Part shown: one piece after another, positions 37,483-49,591 of the stretch | Numbering within the stretch: position 1 is the stretch's first letter | Layout: every line of letters begins with the position of its first letter | Source: Ipomoea triloba | Lineage: Eukaryota > Streptophyta > Magnoliopsida > Solanales > Convolvulaceae | Direction of reading: 5' to 3' | NCBI RefSeq assembly: GCF_003576645.1 | Contig: NC_044924.1 | Location: forward strand, 4,791,549-4,855,548 | DNA: 64,000 nucleotides | Program-made: the position numbers and the translations under genes | The notes under the pieces: generated by a model | Database searches by the model: none | The model's input: only the letters and a program-made list of their open reading frames with translations | Told to the model about the DNA's origin: nothing

Positions 37483-38700
37483 GTGTTCTTGTTGCATATC
37501 CACTAATGAAGAGCTTCACTGTAAGTATTTCTTGTATAATGTTAAATGCAAAGAAAAATTTACACAATATTTTAAGTAATTTATGCAGTGTCATGAATAT
37601 GATCTCAGGTACTATCTTTGAGGCCCTTCTGACCTCCTTAATTGCACCATTGTTTGGTAACCTCTAGAGCAATCTTTGGACAATGCACTTTAGTTGTGGT
37701 GAACAAGCAACATCAACGTGAAATGATAGTGCATGTTCTTCTGGTTAGTTAAACACGACATTCCTCTTTTCTATGTTTGGTTCATTCACAACCCCAGTTA
37801 CTGCTGTTTGAGTAATGAATCATCATGAATCAGTTTCTGATGAAACTAAGAAGAGGCTGTAAACGGCACAGTATTATGACAAACTTCTTAAAATTTAGGT
37901 AGTTGCCTTATACTTTAAATTCTTCTGGACTAGACTTCTTGCTCCTAGGCCAAGCTTGCTCCACTAGCCCATCATTCCCATCTTGTGCTTACTCATGTTC
38001 CAGGGCCGGGATCCATGTCCCAAAGGTTTCAAACTTTAGGACTGGGAGGCCTTCATTGGATTTATTGCTCTACAGTACCATTTCTACAGGACTAAATCTA
38101 ATATGCCAAAACTTAACTCTTTACACTTGACAGGGATGTCCATCTTTGGAGGAGAAAGTACTTGCATGGACTATAAGTCATGCAAAATTGCGTGGACAGG
38201 AAACAGGTACATCTCAGTGCAATACTCGGATTCAGCTGCAGAAACCGAACCTGCTGTAGCATAAGATTGTGCAAAAGGAAGGAATTTGGATCAAGACATT
38301 AACAATTTTCAATTGGATCACAAAACATGCCTGGAATAACGAGTTTTGGTTCTTTGGTTTTGATATCGATAGAGAAGCTAGGGCATTCTTTAAAGAAGCT
38401 GAATACAGGGTGTCTGCACAACACAAGTGAAGTTGGCACAACTACATTCCCCTCCCTGTATACTGTATAGGTTGCCCTGTTAAATAGCCGGATTCAAAAA
38501 ATTATTATTATAGTTGATTGATTGATAGATAGTGGTTTTAAATAATTTATAATTTATAATTGTAGCTATGGTTCATTTGTTTTTCTTTTTATTGTATTGT
38601 ACTATTGAATTTCTGTTGTTATTATTATTATTATAAAAGAATAAAAGAAATTAAAACAATTAAAAAAACAAAGAAAAAGAAGTAACAAGGGGACCGATGT
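37483..38700 (+). other. BRCT gene 3' flank, possible spliced 3' UTR
   Basis: No coding feature is supported. A stretch at 38134-38260 is open for about 42 codons (GCPSLEEKVLAW...) after an acceptor-like TTGACAG, which could be a downstream or alternative last exon. AT-rich DNA follows from about 38500. Confidence 0.35.
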
Positions 38701-38720
38701 GGGAAAAGTGGAAGTTGAGA

Positions 38721-38749
38721 CTTGAGGCTCCTATATAAGGAGCCTCAAG
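38721..38749. promoter_or_regulatory. TATA box inside a 12-bp perfect inverted repeat
   Basis: The arms CTTGAGGCTCCT (38721-38732) and AGGAGCCTCAAG (38738-38749) flank ATATA, so the core reads CCTATATAAGG. The pairing extends outward through GAG/CTC after one mismatch. It is placed just before a region with splice-site-like features (donor GACAG|GTATTT at 39050) and could be a core promoter. No protein product is evident. Confidence 0.5.
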
Positions 38750-38759
38750 ACTCGGAGAC

Positions 38760-41220
38760 TGAGCAATTAGCCCAGCTGGAATACGGAAGGGCAGGCTTGA
38801 AGAGCCCAGCAGTTATTATTTTATTTTTTCTTGGAATTATTCTACGCAGTAGGCTCAGAAACCCTCGACGTCTCTTCTTCGCCGGATTATATGTCGAACT
38901 TCTATCAGGTTTTACCTACTGCTTTCTTTTCTCTGTATTATTTTCTTTCCAGTATTGGCTATCTCGGCTCCGGCTCTTTTTTAAACTTGAAGTATTGCGC
39001 CTACTCTGCAATTCTAGCAACAAAACTGCCCGCCGATTCACGCAAAACGACAGGTATTTTCTTTATATAGTGTTTAAGTTGTCTTCCATTCAACCTAATA
39101 TTTATTTGTATATTTTTTCCTTACCTATTTTGTCCATTCTTCTTTGTTTCTCCGGCGGTGGCTGCATTAGACTAAATTAGTCTGAACTTAGTGAGTTTTT
39201 GTTCCCTGACTCGAGGATTATTGGAATTTCAAGATTGACAGGCCGTGTATTATGGTTAAAAATACCGGAAATTACTCCCCCCTTTTTTCTTTCTCTCTTT
39301 CTCTCTTGCAGTTTTTACGCTTTCTATTGACTCAAGTGGCTAAACAGAATGATGTGCTAGTTGCTATGTTGTGTAGAGAAGAATTCATTGGTATGCTTTA
39401 TGCTTGATGCTCGGTTGTTTGTTTAGTTGAATATACTACCTGGTGGTTTTGGCGTGTATTTGGTGTGTCTAGAAAACGAACCAATGATTTTCAGTTTTTA
39501 AAAATAATTTTTAGTTTTTTTTTCCAGTTTTCCATATTTTCTTTGTTTACGCTGGTCCAATCAAAAAAGAAATGGGTATGGCATTTTTTAATTCTGCCGT
39601 TACTTGTTTGATGGTTTTTTCTCTTTTGTTTTTTGAATTTTGTAAGTGTTCTTTTATACTTTTTAAATGTGTTATTTTATTATAATACATATTTTCGCAT
39701 TTCTATATTATTCTTATTATTTTATGATGATTATAATATTTTGTTTTTGCTTTTTATTTTTTATTTTTTATGTTTCCATATTTTCAGTTTTTATTTTATT
39801 AGAAAAAGATCCAAAGAATTACAGCCTTTAAAAAGATAATTTTTTTAATATATTTTTTTAAGTTTCTTGGGTTTATCTCACATTCAATGTGTTAAGTTTT
39901 TCTCTTTTTTACATTTGTTGTTTGTTTGTTTTTTAATAGTTTTCTCTTCACTTTTAATTTTCATTGTGTATGTTAAGAGTTCATTTTTTAAAATTTTGAG
40001 ATTATATTTAGTGTTGTTTTTCCTTATTTCTATCATTTTAAGGTGTCATTTTCATTTAAAAGGTTTTTAGCAGTTACTTTTTAATTCTTTTTACTGCTCA
40101 TCAATTTTTGGTTTCTTTTAGCATTCTGTTTTACACTTTTTGTAGTTTTTGTTCATTATTTGGGTTCCTTTTTTTTCTTTTCTTTTTTCTTCTTTTTGTA
40201 ATTTTTTTAAAGCTTATTTGTTTTCTTCATATTTTTATTTCATTTTGTTTTCATTGCATTTTATTACCTATATTTTTAAATCACTTGTATGGATAATTTT
40301 AATTTTAAATATTAAAATAAATATTAAATTCTTTTATTTCCATTGGAGTATGTCTTGTGTGTGTGTGTGTGTGGTTTTTTTTTTGTTTTGTTTTGTTTTG
40401 TTTTGTTTTGTTTGGAAGCATTAGAAATAGTGGCCAAAAGGTTTTTGAAAGGTTTTAAAGATAACTTTAGTAGCACTACTAAAGCACAACCACCCCATAT
40501 TTGCTGGAGAATAAGGACCTTGCATCGGATAATGGATTGATTCTTCAATTTGGTGTTTGATTTTATTTTGTCTTCTTGGTTGCTGAAAAGGTGACGCAGT
40601 AATTTCATTCTGTTTTTGATGGTTACTATATCGATATTATATTGCTTGTTACTATTTAATCCCTACTAATTGCTTATGATTATCCTCTTGTATGTTTAGG
40701 TGGCAGTTTCTACTAAGAGCTCCAGGTCAGACAAGTAATGTATGGGAAGCTGTTGCTGATAGCAAAAAGCTCATACAAAATTAGGGAAGAAGCTAACCCT
40801 GAAAAGTTCATGCGCAGAGGAACACAATTACTCTCTATTTTAGGGTACTTATCTTCTTTGTTTTGACTGTTCTTCTAACGAGGGTAGTTTTTATCAATGT
40901 TTCATTAGTATATCATGAATTCATGCTATTAAAAAAATTATTAATCAGTGACATGTTAGTCAGTTCCATCCCCCATTAGAAGTGACTTTGAAGTCAGTTT
41001 TCTTATGACATTGATAATATCATAAATGATGCGGCATAGTAATTTGTACATGAGGATGACAAGTATGAATGTGCAGAACCAGAGAAAATCCAAGAGTTTG
41101 AATTCTGATGCAATGTTTAGTCATTAATTTGCAGAACTAATTGGCAGGTGGAAGAAGAGGAGGTACCTAATGAAGGAAAATAGACACTCTGTGTCAGGTG
41201 AGTCATACTTATTTTTCTGT
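38760..41220 (+). ncRNA. Possible spliced noncoding transcript or decayed gene
   Basis: The candidate first exon (about 38760-39050) has no long frame and ends at CGACAG|GTATTT. Islands less T-rich than their surroundings lie at 40420-40540, 40700-40845 (after TTTAG) and 41140-41200 (before GTGAGT). None shows a recognisable protein. This is a weak inference from composition and splice-like motifs. Confidence 0.2.
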
Positions 41221-42060
41221 TTTTGTGAAGCTACTTATCTGTCTGCTGAAGCATGACTCTGGTTAAACAACCAGAAGATGCTGCAAGCCATAAAAAGGTT
41301 TACATCTGTAATTGCTCTTTATAACATTCTATGTCTCTGCACAGAATGTAATATTTTTTAATTTTGGAGCTGCCAAATTAAAGTGTCCGCTGTATTGGAA
41401 TGGTGTGTATAATTGTCTATTGAATGGGTGAGGAGAATAATTGCAACTTAATCAAATTTCTAACTTGTAAATATTGATTTTTAAAAATTTCAAATTGAAT
41501 GTTTTACCCAATTTCTTTTTTGGTGTTTGAAATTTGTAGATGCTGGAGAATTGGAGTTTTCCTACAGATTTTTAATTTTTTGTTGTGTGTTTTCAAAGTT
41601 CATTTTAAAATTTTGAGAATATATTATTAAATTAAATGGCTTAATTTGAAGGTGTATTTTTTTTGTGTTTTAGTGCTGTTTTTCCTTATCTTTATCATTT
41701 TAAACTAGTTTTTGGAAATTTTTTATTACTTTTTAATTCTTTTTAAAGCTTTCATCCATTTTATTTGGTTGTCTTTTCATTTTATAACTTTTTTGCCTTT
41801 TGTTTTTAAAGCATTATTCTTTCACTATTTTTTTTTTTTTTTACCTTTTTTTTTATTGTTTTCATTCATCATTTGGGTTCATTCCTTTTAATAATTTTTT
41901 TAGCTTTTTTGTTTTTTCTTATGTTTATTACCTATACTTGCTGCTCAAAATTTCAAAAACTTGTATGGATAATTTTGATTTTAAATATTCAATTGTTTTA
42001 TTTCCTTGTATTTTTTGTGTTTGTAGTTTGTTTTAACTCTAGTGTATATGATTAACTTCT
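39500..42060. repeat. T-rich region with a diverged direct duplication
   Basis: The + strand is strongly T-biased. 39880-40345 and 41570-42020 share ordered words: TTTTGAGA(A/T)TATAT, GTTTTTCCTTAT, TCTATCATTTTAA-like, TACTTTTTAATTC, ATTTGGGTTC and CTTGTATGGATAATTTT. The offset is about 1.7 kb and divergence is high. A TG repeat at 40358-40374 and a TTTTG repeat at 40381-40412 lie between. Short frames here only reflect T bias. Confidence 0.55.
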
Positions 42061-42172
42061 TCTCTTTTTGTATTCTCTGTGTATTTGGGCTGGGGGTTAA
42101 GGGACATTGTAGTGTATGATGAACTTCTTTTCTATTTGTATTCTGTGTGTTTGGGCTGGGGGTTAAGGGACA
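42038..42172. repeat. Tandem duplication of ~63 bp
   Basis: Two units end in TTTGGGCTGGGGGTTAAGGG ACATT, each preceded by GTGTATGAT(T/G)AACTTCTT and TTTTTGTATTCT-like sequence. The differences are a few bases. Confidence 0.75.
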
Positions 42173-42338
42173 TTAATATGCCACTTAGGGACAGGATCAG
42201 GTTGAACTGAATACACTTGCAACTATTGTTGAATTCACCATTTTGTTCTTCCAAATCCAAGTACACGTTTCATGCTTTTCACATCAACCTTATTTTGCAT
42301 TTCTCTTTGTTGCATTGATATATTGATATACTTTGAAG

Positions 42339-43566
42339 TCTACATCCGGACATTCATGTCGTATTCTAGGAACACCCAGTGTAGACATTCATGTCATGCT
42401 CTAGGAACACCTATCCAAAGAAAAATGCAATGAACAAAAAAGGCACAAATATAACTACGCAAAAAAAAAGAACCAAAAGCTACACAAGGATTTGACCCTA
42501 TACAATAAACATCTACCAAGGTATAATTGAAGCGAAGTGCAAACTCATTAGTCAAAAAATGCTAATGAGAGAAAGTCATTTACCAGTTAAGAGTTTGAAA
42601 AATTTAAAAGTGGAGATCATTTATCTGGGCAATGACTACGCATGGCAAGAATACCCTGTTTCTTAGCGTTCTTATATTGTTAAATCCTTGCCATGCATTG
42701 CCATTTTAGTCATTGTCTCTCTACATCCATTATCACATAGCACATACAGGGTAATTAAGTGAGAAAGTAATTTGTGATGCGGAGTTTTTTATTAATTAAT
42801 AATTGAAAAGCTTATAGAACACTAGTGAAAGAAGGACTTGGGGTTTTTGATTGAAACATTACAAAATGTAGTGTAAGTGATGAAAAAGTTGACAAGAATG
42901 ACCTATTTTTTTCTCATTTTTTTTTAATTACACAGATCATAGATACAATCTACATCCGGACATTCATGTCGTATTCTAGGAACACCTAGTGTAGACATTC
43001 ATGTCATGCTCTAGGAACACCTATCCAAAGAAAAATGCAATGAACAAAAAAAAGGCACAAATATAACTACGCAAAAAAAAAAAAGAACCAAAAGCTACAC
43101 AAGGATTTGACCCTATACAATAAACATCTACCAAAGTATAATTGAAGCGAAGTGCAAACTCATTAGTCAAAAAATGCTAATAAGAGAAAGTCATTTACCG
43201 GTTAAGAGTTTGAAAAATTTAAAAGTGAAGGTCATTTATCTGGGCAATGACTACGCATGGCAAGAATGCCTTGTTTCTTAGCGATCTTATATTGTCAAAT
43301 TCTTGCCATGCATTGTCATTTTAGTCATTGACTCTGTACATCCATTATCACATAGCACATATAGGGTAATTCAGTGAGAAAGTAATTTGTGATGTGGAGT
43401 TTTTTATTAATTAATAATTGAAAAGCTTATAGAACACTAGTGAAAGGAGGACTTGGGGTTTTTGATTGAAACATTACAAAATATAGTGTAAGTGATGAAA
43501 AAGTTGACAAGAATGACCTACTTTTTTCTCATTTTTTTTTAATTACACAGATCATAGATACAATTC
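42339..43566. repeat. 610-bp tandem duplication, two copies
   Basis: Copy 1 starts at 42339 and copy 2 at 42949, both with TCTACATCCGGACATTCATG. Identity is high, with a few substitutions and A-run changes. Each unit has a repeated word ACATTCATGTC...TCTAGGAACACC and an imperfect hairpin built on CAATGACTACGCATGGCAAG and TTGCCATGCATTG. No coding frame was found. Confidence 0.9.
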
Positions 43567-43774
43567 ACTTTGTTTTAGGATAGGAGCAGATGTTTATTAT
43601 GCACGAAGACGTAATAGTTCTGAGTTCTCAAGTTAGATTCCATTTTTACGTATCGTGCATCCATTGTCATGTCTTCTGTAAATTGGGTAATCATTTTTAT
43701 CCAAAAATTGTATAAGTAAGATGTTTTTTCTTTGAAAAATACTTTGAACATTTATTATCTACTATGCACGACGA

Positions 43775-43835
43775 ATTCTTTTGAAGTTCACTCCTATGCA
43801 CGACGAATTCTTTTGAAGTTCACCCTAGAGTCTGT
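43775..43835. repeat. 31-bp tandem duplication
   Basis: The unit TATGCACGACGAATTCTTTT continues GAAGTTCAC and occurs twice in a row with one base change. Nothing coding is visible. Confidence 0.85.
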
Positions 43836-44047
43836 GAACAAAATCATGATGTGATCATGGCGTCAATTTGTTCGCAGAATTTCACCTATTCGTTCTTTTG
43901 GCAAATAGCAAGATGTGTGCGTGAGGGAGTTCTCTTTTTTAAAATTCTAAATGTAGATAACGGCAAAGAATAAAAAAAATAAACAGTTGAAGTTTATAAA
44001 TAGAAATTAGATGTGATGATAGCAAATTCTAATATGTTTCAAGTACC

Positions 44048-44479
44048 TCAACATATCTCGTCTTTAATCATCGCAACAAGTTCATCAAGTTTCACTTGTG
44101 AATGATGATAAGAGTATAATTCCTTTACCCTAGCTATTTGGTCTAATTTTCTTCTTTTCAACGCATCGCTCAACCCTTACAAAACAAATAATTGTCATAA
44201 AATAAAGACAATAATATTTATACGTAAAAATAATAGTTATTGAATATATAAAATAAGATTAAAATATTACTTTAGTCTAGGAGAAATATGATAATTTAAT
44301 GATGTTCCTCCTACATTACTCTCTTTGAATGGACTTTGACGAATATGATAACATACAGCAAATCTACCAAACGATGCTTCATTACTAGCTACTGCAGTAT
44401 TGAGGAAGGAAAACAATGCTTCATTACTAGCTATTGCAGTATTGAGGAAGGAAATTGTATGACTACATTTTGAAAACAA
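44048..44479 (-). pseudogene. Gene fragment: orphan terminal exon and upstream piece
   Basis: On the minus strand an acceptor-like GTAAG at 44176 is followed by an open stretch ending in TGA at 44048-44050. It encodes GLSDALKRRKLDQIARVKEL and continues YSYHHSQVKLDELVAMIKDEIC, a helical, well-formed C-terminus. Upstream, 44267-44479 has a frame with a 43-bp direct repeat (FLNTA(I/V)ASNEA twice) that may be a second fragment. I do not recognise the parent protein. With no start or further exons, it looks like a remnant. Confidence 0.45.
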
Positions 44480-45274
44480 TAGGCGAGTAAGCTATTAGAA
44501 AAATAAATTTGTTCACCAACCGTTGTTTGCAATAACGACTCATTTTCTAAACAAACAAAAAGGATCAGGACTTAGACAATTCTCTAGAATGATTATTAAC
44601 ACATTAATTAGAGTAAATCAATAATTTAAAACAACAAATAAATCAAAATTTGTATATAATAAAATGTAAAGATTATTATAAATAATTTGAATTTAAGTTA
44701 CGCTTAGTAATTTGAATTTGTAGAGAGTATATATTCTGTATTATTATGATTTGTAATTTTAATATAGAATATTATATTATGAATAGGAAAGTAGGGAAAT
44801 ATTCTATTAGGAATTGTATTAGCATATTTTACCATATTAGCAAACTAATTTTAATGTACAATTGTAGTACGAAATTGTATTGACATATTTTAAAATATTT
44901 CGCAAAATATGAGTGTTTTGGACGGGAAGTGAAAATGGAGGATTTTATTTTTATTAATAGTATAAATTATTATTATTACTTTATGGGTACTCTCAAGAAT
45001 CATTCCCTACTCACCGTTATCTATTTTGAGTTATGAATATGTGAAATTTGAAATTTTAAATATACTTTGACTGGAGTCAAATGAGTGGTCTATCATTCAA
45101 TATAATGCATCAAAATATCAAATTTATGCCAATTTTCAACCTCCAAAACCTTAGAATAAATAAATAAAGCAATAGGCCAAAAAGAAAAGAACACTTTATC
45201 CTCCAAGACTACTTAAATGCAACATTCAAAACCAATAGGAAACCTATTTAGTGTAGTATCTGTTTATAGATAGC

Positions 45275-45365
45275 CAACGCCCCCATTGGGGATCAAACTT
45301 GTGACCTCTCACTTAAAAAGGTCACAATTATGCCACTTCACCACAAGGCCTTTGATTATACTTAT
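45275..45365 (-). mobile_element. SINE, tRNA-derived head
   Basis: The reverse complement reads CAAAGGCCTTGTGGTGAAGT, then GGCATAATTGTGACC, then GAGGTCACAAGTTTGATCCC. The A-box (TGGTGAAGTGG) and B-box-like (AGTTTGATCCC) spacing fits a tRNA-type promoter. It belongs to the same family as the pieces at 25030 and 56845. Confidence 0.6.
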
Positions 45366-46125
45366 TATAAACTCATAATCAGACATTCACACTTTCAACA
45401 AACATTCTTTAGCACATTTCTTTACTTATATCATGCTTCTCTTTGTTCCTTATTATAATCCAAGTGGTTTACCGTGCATTTTTCTCCACTAACTAACATT
45501 GATTATTATGAACTATATTTAACTATTTTAACATAAACTAAAACTAAGCACATTAAACTAACTTGGACACTATATGCTGCTCAAAATTTCAAAATTTCAA
45601 ATATAGTTCGACCGAAGTTAAATGGGTGCGTGTTGGTAGATCCCATTTAATATAATGCATCAAAACGTTAGACAATTTTATTATGATTTGAAAGTCATCC
45701 CAAATTAGTTAATTAGTTCACATATTTATTTATTCTTGTATATTATTTAAATTGAGAGGATGAACAATAGACCACTAATTAACTACTTGGCAAACTAGCA
45801 AATTAAAGTTTGAAGCCCCTCTTGAATTAAATTAAGGTTTGATTTTTCTTAATTGTGATGGCATTATATTTTCCTTTCTTATAGAGGAAATGTAGTCTTA
45901 TAGAGTGTTGCTAAATATCATTGTTAAGTATATTAAATCATTAATTAATGATTAATAATTGTTGTCTAGTTAATTAATTAGTGAATTTGGATACTCATTA
46001 TTACCAGCCCAAAAGGTCATTATATTATTACGTGCGATAACATTGTTACGTTGATATGTATATTATGATGCAGCAGATGACCATAGGTAAATGGTGCAAT
46101 ACAACTATTTATTTATACGAATTTC

Positions 46126-46130
<5 letters not shown>

Positions 46131-46180
<50 letters not shown>
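46131..46180. repeat. TA microsatellite
   Basis: This is an uninterrupted TA repeat directly to the left of the small Helitron. Confidence 0.95.
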
Positions 46181-46183
<3 letters not shown>

Positions 46184-46622
46184 AAAAACTTAATAAGTCT
46201 CAATCAAAGTTATATCCTTGATTTATGTCCCTCTTTCTATATGCTAATAAATTTGTACATTTTACTTTAAATGTTGTACACTTCAATATTATTAGACAAA
46301 ATTGTCCTTACTACATTGTTGTTATACAAAACTACCCTTACACCGTTAGTTTTTAGCTCCATCATTATTATCATACACCTATATCTATAATATCATTTTC
46401 CTATTTCTTAATTATCATTTTAGTAAAATCATTATATAATTAATTTAATGGTTGATTATATTTTAATTAAATTTCTATACATGGTAAATCATATATGTGT
46501 GTGTATAAAATACATATACTTTATTTGTGTATATAATTAGAATTAAAAATTTTAATTATTTATATTTATTAATGTTTTAATATTGGGCATGAACTTTCGC
46601 GCATCGAGCGTACAAATACTAG
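46181..46622 (+). mobile_element. Short non-autonomous Helitron, 442 bp
   Basis: The 5' end TCTAAAAACTTAATAAGTCT follows an A. The 3' end has CGCGCATCGAGCG, then TACAAATACTAG before T. The 3' signature TTGGGCATGAAC...CGCGC...GAGCGTA matches that of the 3.15-kb element at 8675-11823, so the two share a family. There are no internal genes. Confidence 0.7.
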
Positions 46623-46920
46623 TATATATATATATATGATATTATGATGCAATGCTATATTAGAACTCATGTTTTCTCTCATCAATATCTGTTGAGTATT
46701 AGTTTTTTTATCTATTGCAGCCCAAATAGTCAATACTCCACCACGAGGGCCCTCAAGGAGAGTCACAGAAGTCTCAATTGAACACAAGGTGCTTGGTAAA
46801 TTATAGAAAGATCAGAGAGATAATTAATAATAATATATAAAAGCCAAATCTGTATACAAGCATGTCTCATATATCAAACTCACATTCATACATACATAGA
46901 TACATTATTTGAGAAGGTGT

Positions 46921-48228
46921 TTACTCTTTATTATCATTTTCCACACTCAACTTGTCCATAACATAATTATAATATGCATTATGAGCTGCCCTATTAAGTG
47001 CAGTATATTTTTTCCCCTTGAATTTGCTCTTTCCTGCAAACTCACCATTCACATAGACATGAATCTCTCCAGTCTCTTCCCACGCATCCACTGTTTCCAC
47101 TTTCCACCCTCTCTTCTGGCATATCTCGTAGAACTTGGACACCGGGTGCTGCTCAAGATTCGTCGGGGTAATCATAGGCTGCAACAAACTCTTCACTATC
47201 TGTATGTATACATCATCAAACAAATTTAAAAACCAGACATTATATTAAGAACACTTGTTTAGAACATCATGGTAATCATCATATGACAGCCTAGGAGAAG
47301 AGCAGAAACGAACCGGCCATGTTGTGTCTGTTGAGCAGCCTGAGTCGATGTATACTGCTCCCACCAATGACTCAACAATGTCTGCTAAGGCCTTGGGAGG
47401 ATCAATTAGTCCTGCTGAATGAAAGGGGTACTCTGATGCAGCCTTTTTAAAGGTGTTAACCTATATATATGAGCAAAATCAATTTCAATGATTCAATTTG
47501 AACAGATACTACAATGTTTGAAGATGAAGTTGGGATTCATAACCCCAGGCTGCAGCCATGAATCAATGACATAAGTGCTGTTTCTGGAAGATGATACATG
47601 ATTTACTGGTGGCCTGGGATTCATAACCCCATTTAGGATTCAATCACAAGTTCATGACATCTTGATTGGTCTTTTGGAAGATCATACATGATATACATGT
47701 GGGGTTCATAACCCCATCTAAGATTCAAACACATCTTGTTTTGGGAATTAGATCTATCATATTATACACACAGGCCAGGTGAGATTGTGAACTTAAAACA
47801 TTAATATCTTAACAAATTAAACAAGTAAAAACCAAGGTGTTATTATGCCTAAAGGCTATATATCCATAACCCAAAAATTGTATCTAGCTATTTTCGATCA
47901 GATGCTCATAGAGGTTTTTTTATTGAATGGCGAGGAAAACCCAAAACCACTTTCTGAGAAGTGTGTAGGGATGTCAACGGGGCGGGGGGCATACCCCCAT
48001 CCCCGCCCCCGACTTTTTCTATGATCCCCATCCCTGTCCCCGTCCCCGCCGGGGAAGGGAAAAATCTCCCCATTCCCATCTCCACGGGGATTATTCGGGG
48101 ACGGGGAATCCCCGACCCCATTTGTAATTTATAAAAAAAATAAAAATATATACACTCATTTTCAAGAAAAGAAAATCACAATGCAAGTAAATCCAAAAGC
48201 AAGTAAATTAATGGCTAGAATATTTTTA

Positions 48229-48277
<49 letters not shown>

Positions 48278-48406
48278 ATATACGTGATGTATTGTTGTGT
48301 GACTTAGTGGCTTACTAGCTAATTAATATAAATACATATTATATAGATATACATGTTGTGTATTAATTAATTATATACTTACTACTTAATTAAATATTTA
48401 AATCTA

Positions 48407-48454
<48 letters not shown>

Positions 48455-49497
48455 GGGGGCGGGGCGGGGAGGGTACTCCCCATCCCCATCCCCGTCCGGG
48501 AATTAAATATTCTCCCCATCCACGTCCCCATCGGGGCGGGGAGTCGGATTCCCCGTCGGGTACGGGTACAATTGACATCCCTAGAAGTCTGCATTGTCTG
48601 TGTAAACCAACCTTATGATAGTTAAACCAGTCTAGTTTTTCATGTACAATAACTTAGCTAGGGTTCAACCTTGTAACTTTGGTTACTCCAAATATTATTC
48701 TCATAACAAGAATTCAACACTAAACTTTTAATTAATCTAGTATTAATGAAACCAAAGACACTTATCCCACAGATGCAAGGATCTATTCATAAGTCCAAGG
48801 TTGTAGGTTTGATCAATGATCAATATGTGATAATAATGAGGGAAATTACTCCAAACCTTAGACTTTGTCTATGTGGAGTAGTGTAGACCCAGAAATTTAT
48901 AATATTCTTACTTACGTTGTAGCTTTCTGTTGAAATATTTTAAGGAAAAACTGAATAAACAAGATGGAGAGCAAGTAGGCAATTAAAAATTAAATTGACA
49001 AATTAAAACCGACTTACTTGACCCTCAAGAAGGGGCTTCCTATGCCGTAAATACTTATGCAAATTATATTTGATAGCCACGCGGGCTAACTTCTCGGTAT
49101 CGACGTTAAAAGCGCGGAGGGGAGTCAACTTCCCGGGCGGAAGCTCCGGATAGAGGAAATAATGCTCTTTCGTGATCAACTGATTCAGCACCGAATCTCC
49201 CATGTATTCCAACCTCTCGTACGAACACTCGCTCCGGTAGGACGAATGCGTGAAGGCTTGTCGCAGCAAGTTCGGATCGTTGAATTTGTACCCTACGATT
49301 TCCTCCACCTCTTCTAGATTCTTCTTCCAAGCCTCCTCCTCGTCCTCGTCGCCGTCTTTCTCGCCGCCGCGGCTTTCGGCGGCGGCGGCTACTTGTTTCT
49401 CTCCGCCGGCGACTGTTTCGTCTTCGCCGGATGATTGAAGCCCTAGAGAAGAGTCGTCGGCGGGAGATTCTTCTCGTTTGAGTTGTTGTTCCTCCAT
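46921..49497 (-). CDS. RNase III-like protein with C-terminal dsRBD, 301 aa (gene A)
   Basis: Exons from the start: 49018-49497, 47314-47460, 46921-47199 (906 nt, all phase 0). After an acidic, low-complexity N-terminus comes an RNase III domain: VEEIVGYKFNDPNLLRQAFT, the signature YERLEYMGDSVLN, DTEKLARVAIKYNL, and LADIVESLVGAVYIDSG. The acidic residues expected for Mg2+-dependent cleavage (E and D of the signature, D and E of DIVES) are present. A single dsRNA-binding domain follows, ending KKYTALNRAAHNAYYNYV. The architecture matches plant RNase III-like (RTL-type) enzymes, which cut dsRNA outside the Dicer pathway. ATG 49497 was chosen because a TATA box (49592-49601) lies downstream of the alternative ATG at 49623. 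Intron 1 holds a 618-bp MITE. A paralogue lies ~1.9 kb upstream. Confidence 0.9.
47515..47740. repeat. Degenerate tandem repeat in the RNase III gene A intron
   Basis: The words GGATTCATAACCCCA, GAAGAT(G/C)ATACATGAT and ATTCAAACACA-like sequence recur two to three times at roughly 100-bp spacing. No coding role is visible. Confidence 0.5.
47966..48583. mobile_element. hAT-type MITE, 618 bp, G/C-rich ends, in an intron
   Basis: Termini are TAGGGATGTCAACGGGG on the left and ATTGACATCCCTA on the right, in inverted orientation. Flanks are GAAGTGTG (47958-47965) and GAAGTCTG (48584-48591), an 8-bp duplication with one mismatch. The inner arms repeat CCCCATCCCC-type sequence and enclose two TA runs (about 48234-48275 and 48414-48450). 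It sits in intron 1 of RNase III gene A. Confidence 0.8.
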
Positions 49498-49591
49498 GGA
49501 ATCGATCGAAGACCTCTCGGGGAAAGTACGTAGAAGACTAGAGAAGTTTTCAGGATTTTGGTTTTCGGCTATTGTCGTGCACGTCTCGAGT

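Noticed and set aside
40108..40424. Phe/Leu-rich frames suggesting membrane proteins
   Set aside because: They are produced by T-rich DNA, with no charged loops, conserved start or homologue.
42339..43566. CRISPR-like array
   Set aside because: There are only two long copies and no short repeat-spacer pattern, and this is a plant nuclear sequence.
47906..48594. Gly/Met/Pro-rich frames
   Set aside because: They come from the C/G tracts of the MITE at 47966-48583.
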